Assembly: GCA_002335605.1 (NCBI GenBank)
Contig: BEDY01000007.1
Coordinates: 248,001 to 312,000 of the forward strand
DNA: 64,000 nucleotides
Reading direction: 5' to 3'
DNA from: Prillingera fragicola
Taxonomy: Eukaryota > Basidiomycota > Tremellomycetes > Trichosporonales > Trichosporonaceae
In this document: positions 32,474 through 42,331 of the stretch, piece after piece
Layout of the letters: each line of letters starts with the position of its first letter
Position numbering within the stretch: position 1 is the stretch's first letter
Notes under the pieces: model-generated
The model's database searches: none
The model's input: the letters and a program-made list of their open reading frames with translations, nothing else
What the model was told of the DNA's origin: nothing
Made by a program: the position numbers and the translations under genes

Positions 32474-33967
32474 CTAAGCCGACGCCGACGAGATGAAGAA
32501 AGACTTCGAGATCGAGGGGTCGATGGGGCCGGCAGGGAGGGGGTTGGCGGCGGGGATGGCCTTGTAGGCGGCGTCCGAGGTCTGGGTGTAGCCCTTCGAG
32601 CCCTGGACGGCGGTGTTGGCAAGCGAAATGTCGCCAGCGGGGGCCTCGCCCTGGATGAGCTTCTTCCAGGCCTCGTTGCACTCGTGGATGATCTCGACGG
32701 CGTACTTCTTGGGCTTGGCCTCACCAGAGAAGGCAAAGACGTTCTCGGGCTTGCCGTCGGGGATCTTGTAGATGCGGAACCACCTGGCAAAGTGTCAGTT
32801 TTCGTTCTTTCACCAGACGAAACAGTTACGCACTCGTTGGTAGCACGGATAAGGCCGGGGAGGTGGCGCTCGACGTCTGCGTAGAGTTAGAAGAGCCGCA
32901 AAAGAGTTGTAGAGGCATTTCGGGCATTGATGGGCGCCCCGGTGGAGGTCCAACCCGAAAGTCCAAAATGCCCCGTCTCCACTCACCCTCAATGTCGTTG
33001 AGCTTCGAGGCAAGGGGGTCCTTGACGTCGACGACGAGGACCTTCCAGTCTGGATAGTCAGCGAGAGCGCAGAAATAGAGACCGCAAACACTAACCAGTC
33101 TCGCCCTCGTCAAGGAGAGCCATGATACCGAGGACCTTGACCTGCTTGACCTGGCCAACGTAGCCGACAGCCTCACCGATCTCGCAGACGTCAAGGGGGT
33201 CGTTGTCACCGTTGGCGCCGGTCTCGGCGTGCTTGACGTTGGGGTCCTCCCAGGTCTGGGGGAAGGCACCGTAGTTCCAGATGTAACCGTGGTGGGGGAA
33301 GCAGTTACGGACGTAACGGAGCTTGCCCTTCTTGGTGTCTGGATCGTCAGCAAGATGTTACGAGCTGGCGTAACAGCCACTCACCCTGGAGGATGGGGTT
33401 GAAGGCCTCCTCCTTGCAGATCTCCATCTTGGCGTTAGTCCAGCGGGGCACCTCAACGATCACTGGGGCGTCGTCAGCAGCTGCCAAAGGGACACGGAGG
33501 GACACTTTGTGTAAGCGTGCGAAAGGACTCACTGTTAAGGACGGTCTGCGAGTCATCGGCGTAGAGGGGGATGTCGCTGCACTGTCAGTATCGGTGTCCA
33601 GCATTGCCTAGCATGGTAGGATAGGATAGGACGGGGGTTCCAGCGATAGGAGATGGAAGGGGTCGTTGCGGATTTAGAGAGAACCGAGGTCTATTGTTTT
33701 GCCGACGTGCAGATCGCCAAGCCAACTTTGCTCCCCATGCAAATCGGCACGGCTGCACAATATGGCTGCCGCGGCCATCTGTATGGCTTTGCTCGACATG
33801 TTGCAAGCTCCCGTCGCTGTTTTCGCTTTGGCCCCGGATAAAAAGTCGGGAGCTGGGGAAGACACTTACTGGAAGGGCGAGACGACCTTTCCGTCCTTCT
33901 CGATGAAGATGCGGTTCTCGAGGGTGTTGGCTGCGCCAACCTGGCGGGTCGAGTACTCTGTGGCCAT
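32474..33967 (-). CDS. IPP1: Inorganic pyrophosphatase (soluble, family I)
   Basis: Cytosolic Mg-dependent enzyme that hydrolyses pyrophosphate and so drives biosynthetic reactions. Exons (minus): 33967-33870, 33576-33533, 33462-33385, 33338-33096, 33049-32987, 32876-32834, 32783-32474; 292 residues. Active-site blocks are intact: [47 protein letters not shown], the signature [11 protein letters not shown], and [20 protein letters not shown]. The first intron is 293 nt, much longer than the others. It is convergent with ChaC (124 bp apart) and divergent from CSN1. Confidence 0.97.
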
Positions 33968-34613
33968 TTTGATCGAGTGGCTGTTGCTTGCTCTGCTGAG
34001 ATGAGAAACAGTTGTTGAAAGACGTCTGATGGCGTGTGCAGACATGAAGTGACACGACGTGGCGGCGGCAGGGAGGGGCGGTGGTGGTCGAATGTGGGGG
34101 CTCGGACGGAATAAAGGCGCGTTGTGGCCCGCTCAAAACGAATCCCCCCGTATCACGCAATGTGGCTCCCTCGCTCCCTGCGGTGGTGGCCCTGGCAGCA
34201 GCTGCTGCTATGCATGTACACCTCGGTTACTAGCTGTAAACGGCCCAGCCCCAATAGGACTGCAGCACGCTCTCCTAATAGCAGTTCTAAAGCCGCTCCT
34301 TGATGCATGGTCGACTCTCTTTGCTAGGCGCACAACACCCCTCTGCCAGCCAGCAGGCACGCAGAGTCAGTCACCCCCAACTGGTCGATCAAAGCCGAAA
34401 TATATCCTAAAAAAACCTTATTGTGTGGCATTTCATAATGATACAAATACATCCGACTGACGCTGCCCTCGTGCTGGCCACGTGCACGGCGCATGGCTCT
34501 CACAGCCACCACCGCAATGACGAAGCCGCTCAAGGTGACCGTGTCGCATGTTACCACTACTACTGTTGTGACAACGCGGCCACTTGCCCATACCCACACT
34601 CTTGCTGGCCACC
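33968..34613. promoter_or_regulatory. Divergent promoter region between IPP1 and CSN1
   Basis: 646 bp. The half near IPP1 is GC-rich with GGCGG runs; the middle (34385-34450) is AT-rich with an A7 tract, as in fungal nucleosome-depleted promoters. No gene or known operator recognised. Confidence 0.45.
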
Positions 34614-36373
34614 ATGACCACGCCTGAACAGCCATTTGGCCAGCACTTTCAGGTTCAGGTAGAGCCAAAGGTCTCCTCCGCAGCCCTCACAAACCTCGAC
34701 CCAGACACCTTTGACTGGAAGGCCTACACCGGAACATACAAAGGTACATTCCCTTGCCGTCAAATCACACTCACACCATCAGGCCGTGCTCTTATCACAC
34801 GTCTCTCCCATGTTACCGACCTTCTTCTGGCTCAGACGCCCACCCCAGCTACTCTCAAGCTTGCGCGCGAAGCTGCTCTCCTCGCTATGGCCATCCTCAA
34901 GGAAGAGACGTGGGACACGACTCAGTACTTTCACCTGGTCAAGCAGATCAATGCCTCCCTAAACCCTAGAGGAGCTCGCAGTGACGAAATCATGGACGTC
35001 GACATGGCAAGCTCCAAGAAGGGCTCAGAGAGCGACGGTGGTGTTGACCCTACCTGGGTCGAGGAGGTAACCGCGGCTGCCGAGGCCGAGAACGCCAAGT
35101 TGAACGTCGAGCTCGCTGGCTACATGAGCAACCTGATCAGGGAGAGCATCCGAGTGGGTATTGCTGCGTCTGACTAGCTTGTACTGACCGAGCAGCTCTC
35201 TCATCTCGCCATGGCTCAGCTCTACCGCAAGACGGGCTCGCTTGGTTACGCCCTCAAAAACTATGGCAGTGTCCGTGAGCACTCTGCTGGCCCTGCTCAT
35301 CAACTCGACCTTGGTCTCGAGATTATCGAGGCTGCCATGGAGTTTAACCAGCCTTCCCCTATTGGCTCGAATGTCAACAAGATTGAAGCTGCTCTTGACC
35401 GCCTCCATCCTGCCGTGTCCAGCAACGCTCAACCTGTCAATGCCACCATGACTCAGGTCCAGGTTCAGCAGAACCGTGAAATGGCAGAGCGCAGCCAGGC
35501 GGTACGCCGTATCGTTGGCGTCAAACTTCGCGTCGCTCGTGGTCTAAGCAACCTCGCCAGCGGCGACTACCCGAACGCATCACGCGAGCTGCTCGAGGTT
35601 GGTGAAGAGGGTGGCCTACAGGAATGGGAGGGTGAGGCTATTTCAACCTCGGACATGGCACTCATCGCCGCCACTTGTGCGCTCGCGACCCGCTCTCGCG
35701 ACTACCTATGCCGCATCCTTCTCGACCGTGCCAGTTTCCACTCGTCGGTCGATGACTCTCAAGGTTGGATTCTTGATCTCGTTCGCGCTTTTATCGACGC
35801 TCGATACGGAGAAGCTCTGTCTATACTCAACAAGGCCGAGGTGTGTATCTCATTTGGGCATACTGGCCGCAACTAACATTCCAGCCTTTCATGCTCCTCA
35901 ACCCCTTCCTCTCTCGTCACACTGCCAAGCTCATGGAGCTCATCCACAAGCGTGCCCTTGTTCAGTACCTCGCGCCATTCTCGTCTGTCCGTATCAAGGA
36001 CATGGCGACGGCCTTTGGCACCGACGAGGGAGCAATGCTGGCCGAGGTTCGCCAGCTGGCTGAGAAGGGCGATGTTGCCATAAGGATTGACCTTGTGGAC
36101 AAGGTGCTCACTGTCAAGAGCAAGGACATGCGTGCCAAGGCGTTTAGGAACGGTATCGAAGGAGGTGCTCAAATCAATTCGACAATCCAGTCCTCCATTT
36201 TCCGCATGCGTCTGTGAGTACGAGCAATCGTTTGCTTGGTGCCATTGCTTACACCGAGCAGCAAGGAGGCCGGCGTCATGGTGGACCCCGAGCGCGAAGG
36301 CGGCGACAGCAAGCCTCCGAAGCCAAGCAGGTCGAGAAGCGACGCCTGGCTCAAGTCGTCAGTCATGGCATAG
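34614..36373 (+). CDS. COP9 signalosome subunit 1 (CSN1/GPS1), PCI domain
   Basis: Subunit of the COP9 signalosome, which removes NEDD8 from cullins. Exons: 34614-34743, 34783-35153, 35196-35840, 35885-36213, 36262-36373; 528 residues. A TPR-like helical region includes LSHLAMAQLYRKTGSLGYALKNY; the PCI domain has FLSRHTAKLMELIHKRALVQ, YLAPFSSVRIKDMATAF and the winged-helix end VAIRIDLVDKVLTVKSKDMR. Those blocks favour CSN1 over its paralogue Rpn7. The first intron (39 nt) is a multiple of three with no stop, so retaining it would only add 13 residues; removal gives the family spacing YTGTYKGRALITRL. The last exon encodes a Ser/Lys/Arg-rich tail. Confidence 0.88.
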
Positions 36374-36627
36374 ATCAGAAGAGATGTTGTACATAGCATG
36401 TGTGTAATTGGCGTGCATACGAGGAGATGAAGCGGCCTGGTGCATTACTTCGAGCGACGCGTCGAAGCTTCACGCGTCCTGCACGCGAAATGACGCAGCA
36501 TCTAGCAAGTTCCGCTCAATTACGTAACAAACTCGTCACTAAATTTCGGTGCAGACTGGTCCACTACTTAGACGCAGGCGCTCCAAACTCTTTGCTGTTA
36601 CCCATTCCTTTCAAGCATTTAGAAAAC

Positions 36628-38357
36628 AGTGAGTTGGAGCGTCCTGCCCTCTTCCGCGACCCCCCATCTTTATCTTCTATGATGCTTTTTGTAATTTGCG
36701 TTTGAAAGGCCTCGGCCGTGAAACCAAACCTAAGCCTAAACGTCTGAGCTCTTCTCCATCCTACTTGCTCTTGTTGCCTTTTGATTTCTGCAAGCTAACG
36801 CATGCAGTGGCTCAGCAGCCCGAGAAGCCCGACTTCTTCCCTACCCTTGGGGAGGTCGCCAGCCGTACCGATGCCCTTAACGCACAGGAGGAGGAATACC
36901 CCGAGGGTTCGCGCGAGATGCAGGAGGTCGAGTCCCTCTGCATGCGCTGCCACGAGAACGGCGTCACTCGTCTCCTCCTCACCACCATTCCTTACTTCAA
37001 GGAGATTGTCGTCTCTTCATTCTCGTGTGAGCACTGCGGTTACCGCGACACCGAGATCCAGTCCGCGGGCGAGATCCAGCCCAAGGGCTGCAACTACACT
37101 GTCCACGTCCTCTCGCGTGACGACCTCGACCGTCAGCTCGTCAAGTCGAGCTGGGCAACCGTGACCATTCCCGAGTTTGCCCTCACCATCCCCCCTGGCC
37201 GTGGCCAGCTCACCACCATCGAGGGTATCATCCGCGACACGATCCGTGACCTCTCGATCGAGCAGCCCGTGCGCCGTGTCATGGACCCCGAGACTGCGGC
37301 CAAGATTGAGCAGCTTCTTGCCCCTCTCCGCGATGTCCTTGGCATTGAGGAGGGCGACGAGGACGGAAATGTTGGCCGTGACGGCGATGTCACTGGCGCC
37401 CACAACGAGTCGGAAGGCACCAACAAGCCCTTTACTCCCTTCTCTCTCCACCTGGACGACCCCTCTGGCAATTCCTTCCTTGCCTTCCGCGAAGGACCCA
37501 ACGACCCCCAGTGGAACCTCCGTGCCTACAACCGTACTTTCGACCAGAACGTCACCCTTGGTCTCGTTGCTCCCAAGGAGGACGGCGCCAAGGGCGAAGC
37601 CGTTCCCGAGGACCACAAGGTCAAGTCGGCTGCCGAGGCCGAGGAGCGTGCTCGCATGGTCAAGCACGAGGACGGCACCATTGTTCCTGAGGAAATCTTT
37701 TCGTTCCCTTCCACCTGCAGCAGCTGTGGCCACGAGCTCGAGACCCTCATGAAGCAGATCAACATTCCCTACTTCAAGGACATTATCATCATGTCGACCA
37801 ACTGCTACAACTGTGGTTACCGTGACAACGAGGTCAAGTCGGGTGGCTCCATGGCTCCCAAGGGCAAGAAGATTACTCTCAAGGTTGAGGCCGGTGACGA
37901 GGACGCTCTCTCGCGCGACCTCCTCAAGTCGGACACTTGCGGTCTTGAGATCCCCGAGATCGACCTCGCTCTCCAGCCCGGAACCCTTGGCGGCCGCTTC
38001 ACCACCCTCGAGGGTATCCTCAACGAGATCTACGAGGAGCTTAGCACCAAGGTCTTCCGCACCGGCGACTCGGCTCACAGCGGCATTGGCCAGGCCGGCC
38101 TCGACGGCCACAAGGAGGAACGCAAGTTTGAGTCCTTCCTCCAGGGCCTCAAGGACGTCATGGCCGTCAAGCGCGACTTTACCGTCATTCTCGACGACCC
38201 CTTGTCCAACTCGTACCTCCAGAACGTCAACGCTCCCGAGGCCGACCCCGACATGACCATTGAGGAGTACGAGCGTTCGCAGCACCAGAACGACGACCTT
38301 GGTATCAGCGACATGGTCACCGAGGGCTACAACCCCGAGGCCGAAGGCACCGCATGA
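36628..38357 (+). CDS. ZPR1: ZPR1 zinc-finger protein; start codon split by an intron
   Basis: Protein with duplicated zinc-finger plus beta-helix modules that binds eEF1A and helps it fold. Exons: base 36628 (A of ATG) and 36808-38357; 516 residues. No in-frame ATG exists in or near the long exon, which is preceded by a textbook branch and acceptor (gctaacgcatgcag). A GTGAGT donor after the A at 36628 yields A-TG, reading MAQQPEKPDFFPTLGEV. Finger 1 is C-x2-C..C-x2-C in CMRCHENG and CEHCGYRD (near residues 49-85); finger 2 is CSSCGHE and CYNCGYRD. Each is followed by the IPYFKEI/IPYFKDI and LTTIEGI/FTTLEGI signatures of the two modules. Codon use is strongly biased, as in highly expressed genes. 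Confidence 0.94.
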
Positions 38358-38534
38358 GTTTGTGGAAAAAGTTTGTCCACGAGTATAATTTAGAAACATC
38401 ACCACATCAAAACGAGGCTCCCCTCTGCGGCCCTCTCCCACCATATAGACGTGTATTCATGTTGTACCACATGCAACTTCTTGCAAAGATATCCTTACCA
38501 GCTCGGGTATTCAATCTACTAATATCTATTTCCT

Positions 38535-40081
38535 CTAAATACTCTTCTGACCCCAGCCGCCGACCTCGAGCACAGTCGCAAAGGTGACCTTGGCGATGCC
38601 GACAACCTGGTCAAAGTCGTAGCCATCACGGTTGCTGAAGTCGTCAGAGTTGTGGTACATAGGGTCGGCGATCGGGCCGTTGCGTTCAAACACGTGAGTG
38701 GCAGGGAAGCCGTAGCTGACAAAGCTCTGGTGGTCACTGCAGCATGCCTCGGTGCGGCCGACGACGAGCTCGGGGGCGTAAAGCGCCGAAATGTTGGAGA
38801 CGAGCCAACCAGCCTCGGCAAGCTCGATGCTGTACGTGTCAGTGTCGTTCGGCGGTGCTGGTCTCGAGCGGACTCACGTAGCAGGAAGAGCAAGCTGGAG
38901 AGGCTCGCCGTCAACACGATAACCGATCATATCGGCTTGAATCTGCAGAATGACCGTGGCCTCCTGCTCAGACAGGTGCTTGGCATAGTAGTGGCTACCC
39001 CAGAGACCCTGCTCCTCGCCAGAGAAGAGAGCGAGAGTGACACTCTTGTCAAAGGTAATGTTGTGCTCGGCAATGGCCTGGGCAACGGCAAGAACGTGAG
39101 CAGTTCCAGAGCCGTCGTCGTTGCCGCCTGGAGCTCGAGTAGAGCCAAACGAACCCCGCGAGTCGTAGTGTCCGGACAGAATGACGCGCTCGGTAGAGTT
39201 TGTGGTCGAAGGGTACGTGCAGATGACGTTCGGGGAGAATCCAGGGAGATACTCGAAGAAGGTGCAGTTGGGGCCAGTCGCCTCGACCTTCTCTGCGACT
39301 GTCAGCATTGCCTGGCAGCCCTGTGCTCACCTTTCAACCACTTGGCCGCGACCCTAGCACCCTCGGTGAAGCTGTGGCGGCTGACAATACCACTGGGAGC
39401 CTCGCCCGTAAGCCAGCGAACGTTGTGACGGACGTCGTCGGGAGAGAGTGTGTCGACAATGGATGCAATCTTGGGGTTGAATCTGAGACTGCGCGTGACA
39501 TTGGCAAGTTGCTTGGCGTAGTGGTTGGGAATGTCGTAGCCGAGTGGAGTAGGAGCCACGCCGACAGGGACAATGTGCGCGGGCAGCACCGTGTCGAGGA
39601 CGGGAAGGAGATGGGGAGGGACGGAGATGAACATGCCCGTTTCCGAAGAGTGGAGAAGGGACGGCGCAGCCTCTTCAGCAGTCGAGAAGGCCACCTGGGT
39701 GCCGTCCTCGTTGATCTTGAGAGGGCTGGTCAGAGAAGCGAGAAGAATCGAGTCCCAGGCTGCGGTCATGGCCTCAGCGCCGGTGGCGACACCCTCGACT
39801 CCGGCAGGGCCGACCCAAACGACGCTGCCAGTCGTAGGGAGAGGAGCGAGCGAACCGGTTTCCAGAAAGGCAGGTCCGTCACAGTCTGAGGCAGGCATGA
39901 ACACGTGCTGGTCACCGTACACTCCATGGTACGCGTTGAGGAGACAAGCAGGGAGGTCACTGGTCGGCGCGGTTGAAGTGAGGAGAACTGAGCGAGGAAT
40001 GGTCTCGGCACGCTCGCCACCGATGGCGGCGGCGGCTGCTCCTGCAATGAGAGGAAGCAGAGCCAAGAGGTGAGCGGACAT
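38535..40081 (-). CDS. Secreted M28-family zinc aminopeptidase
   Basis: Di-zinc exopeptidase of the M28 family. Exons (minus): 40081-39331, 39298-38878, 38829-38535; 488 residues. The first intron is 32 nt, the shortest in the window. A signal peptide (SAHLLALLPLIAGAAAAA) starts the protein. Metal and catalytic motifs are present: SGHYDSRGSFG (His-Asp), GGNDDGSGT (bridging Asp), SGEEQGLWGS (catalytic Glu and zinc Glu), QADMIGY (Asp), and the final zinc histidine in CCSDHQSF. An N-terminal prodomain of about 270 residues comes first, and several N-x-S/T sites fit secretion. It probably digests extracellular or vacuolar peptides. Divergent from RAD51. Confidence 0.92.
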
Positions 40082-40392
40082 TGTGTATTGAGCGTAATGA
40101 GCGTAAAAGTGTGAACGAGGGGGCGAAGGGGAGAGGGGTGTTAATCTAACTACGGGAGTGACTCGCACGAGCTCACGCAGTCGCGTATCGCGTACAATCG
40201 CATCACGTGATCGGACCAGGCCGTGATAAGCGCGGAAGCAAATTCTTGCCACCTGCACACGTCAACCGACACACGCGCCTTGCTTTCAGGTCAAAACAAA
40301 AACAGGCTCCGCGTCTTCCTTCGTCCTGACGCGCGGCCAAGTCCTTTCTCCTCTTCGTCTTGTACTTTCCTCAAACTCAACATTACATCAAC
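40082..40392. promoter_or_regulatory. Divergent promoter between the M28 peptidase and RAD51
   Basis: 311 bp. It carries the palindrome ATCACGTGAT (40202-40211) with a CACGTG core and several ACGCG-type words closer to RAD51. A perfect MluI box (ACGCGT), which would mark S-phase control, is not present. Confidence 0.4.
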
Positions 40393-41840
40393 ATGCAAGA
40401 TCACCCAGAGAACGACCCGTTCCAGGGACAGGAGGGAGAGGACGATGGCTTTGAACTGCTCGCTCCCATGGTTGTCGGAAAGCTCGCGGTATGTCTCACT
40501 CTCTCCCGCCGCTGACCAGTGTCCAGGAGTACGGCATTTCCGCACAGGACACCCAGAAGCTCGCCGAGGCAGGTCTCCACACCATCGAGGCTGTTGCGTT
40601 CACGCCCAAGAAACAGCTATGCACGATCAAGGGCATCAGCGAGGCCAAAGCAGACAAGATTCTTGCGGAGGGTTTGTGACCTGCGGATGCGCGGGGCTGA
40701 CAGCACCAGCGTGTAAGCTCGTGCCTATGGGATTCACGACTGCTACGGAGATCCACTCGCGTCGCTCAGAGCTGGTACACATTACCACGGGCTCCGTTGG
40801 TCTGGACACCATTCTTGGAGGTATGTTGCATCCATCACAACCACGTAGGAATCGCGTCGCTGACGTAGTGTAGGTGGCATTGAGACAGGAGCTATTACCG
40901 AGTTGTTTGGTAAGAGAAAGAGCAAGCAAGACAACTGACGGAGCAGGAGAGTATAGGACAGGAAAGTCGCAGATCTGCCACACACTGGCCGTCACTTGCC
41001 AGGTGCGTAATTGTTACCAGGACGGCCTTTACTGACTTTAAAGCTGCCCGTCTCAATGGGAGGCGGAGAGGGCAAGTGCCTGTACATCGACACTGAAGGC
41101 ACTTTCCGTCCTGTGCGCATGCTCGCGGTCGCGGAGCGCTACGGCTTGAATGGCGAGGAGGTTCTTGACAACATTGCCTACGCCCGCGCCTACAATGCCG
41201 ATCATCAAATGCAGCTCCTTATCCAGGCTAGCGCTATGATGGCCGAGTCAAGGTGAGCTAGTGCACCAGCATCCAAGCTGACAGCCAGGTTCTCACTTCT
41301 CATCGTCGACTCGTGCACGTCTTTATACCGTACCGACTTCTCTGGGCGAGGAGAGCTCTCCGCCCGTCAAACCCATCTGGCCAAGTTCTTGCGAACGTTG
41401 ATGCGCCTTGCCGATGAGGTAAGGTTATATTCTAGTCCGTGGCTGATCTCCAGTTCGGTGTAGCGGTTGTTGTCACCAACCAGGTAGTCGCCCAGGTCGA
41501 CGGTGGACAGTTTGCAACTGCGGATGCTAAGAAGCCGATGTAAGTGGACACACCTCTCGAAATAACTCGAGCTGACTCTACAGTGGTGGTAACATCATGT
41601 TCGTTGAGCAAAACACGCTGTTTGCATTTATCTCTAACCTCTCCACAGGGCCCACGCCTCAACGACCAGGTTGTCACTGCGCAAAGGTCGCGGGGCCTCT
41701 CGTGTTTGTCGAATTGTCGACAGCCCTTGCCTGCCAGAGGCAGAGGGCATCTTTGCCATCAAGTGAGATTTACAACTCGTGCATCAGCTGACCTTCCTAG
41801 TTCAAACGGCATTGGCGACCCCGAGGAGCTCAAAGAGTAG
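40393..41840 (+). CDS. RAD51: DNA recombinase Rad51
   Basis: RecA-family strand-exchange protein of homologous recombination. Eleven exons: 40393-40488, 40527-40671, 40710-40820, 40874-40909, 40947-41002, 41044-41252, 41289-41418, 41454-41539, 41584-41598, 41649-41762, 41801-41840; 345 residues. The helix-hairpin-helix N-domain ([20 protein letters not shown]), Walker A GEYRTGKS at about residues 130-137, [10 protein letters not shown], Walker B LLIVDSC, loop L1 RGELSARQ, loop L2 [16 protein letters not shown], and C-terminal [17 protein letters not shown] are all intact. Rad51 rather than Dmc1 is favoured by [18 protein letters not shown]. Exon 9 has only 15 nt, exon 4 only 36 nt, and most introns are 35-50 nt. 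Confidence 0.95.
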
Positions 41841-42331
41841 AGCAGAGACATGGGGTAGAGTTCCGCTTATTGACTGTTGTCCGGAGTTGGTGTATCATGC
41901 AGCATGTACTTTTCATGATGTTGTTCCGTGCACTGACCCGAGGCCGCTTCACACGGGATAATCATGGTCAACGAGGTATGGGCAAGGCTACGCACCTGCT
42001 CACGGTCAGGCCGAGGCCGCTCGAGACGGGCTGATCGTGGCCCACGAGATATACAAGGTTGTGAATATCCAGAACTCGGGGGCCGGTAGTCGGCGGAGGT
42101 GGAGGCGTGAGTTTCCGTCGGAAGCGCCGTCGACTAGCACATGACAAGTGGGTTGTGCGATTTGGCCCAGCATCTCCATCTCGTTGATGTCGGCATTCGG
42201 TGTAAGCCTAGCCTAGGTTGTTGGGAACGTCGGCTGGGCAGTAAGCGGACATGGTACTGTTTGTACTTAAGACCACGGTGACCACGTCGTGGTGTCGGTG
42301 GTACCCACCCTGATCCCTTGTCACTCTCAGC
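41841..42331. other. Intergenic region between RAD51 and the P450
   Basis: 491 bp. It contains a diverged ~73-bp duplication: the word ccgaggccgct and a following gatAATCATGG/gctgatcgtgg stretch occur at 41938 and again at 42011. The second copy is open for about 45 codons (QAEAARDGLIVAHEIYK..) but has no start codon. It may be the remnant of a lost gene. The right end must hold the P450 promoter. Confidence 0.4.

Noticed and set aside
37017..38444. 475-codon minus-strand frame
   Set aside because: Antisense shadow of ZPR1, with Val/Leu/Gly-rich composition typical of reverse-complemented GC-biased codons.
40082..40392. MluI cell-cycle box upstream of RAD51
   Set aside because: Only partial ACGCG words are present; no ACGCGT was found, so cell-cycle control is not claimed.
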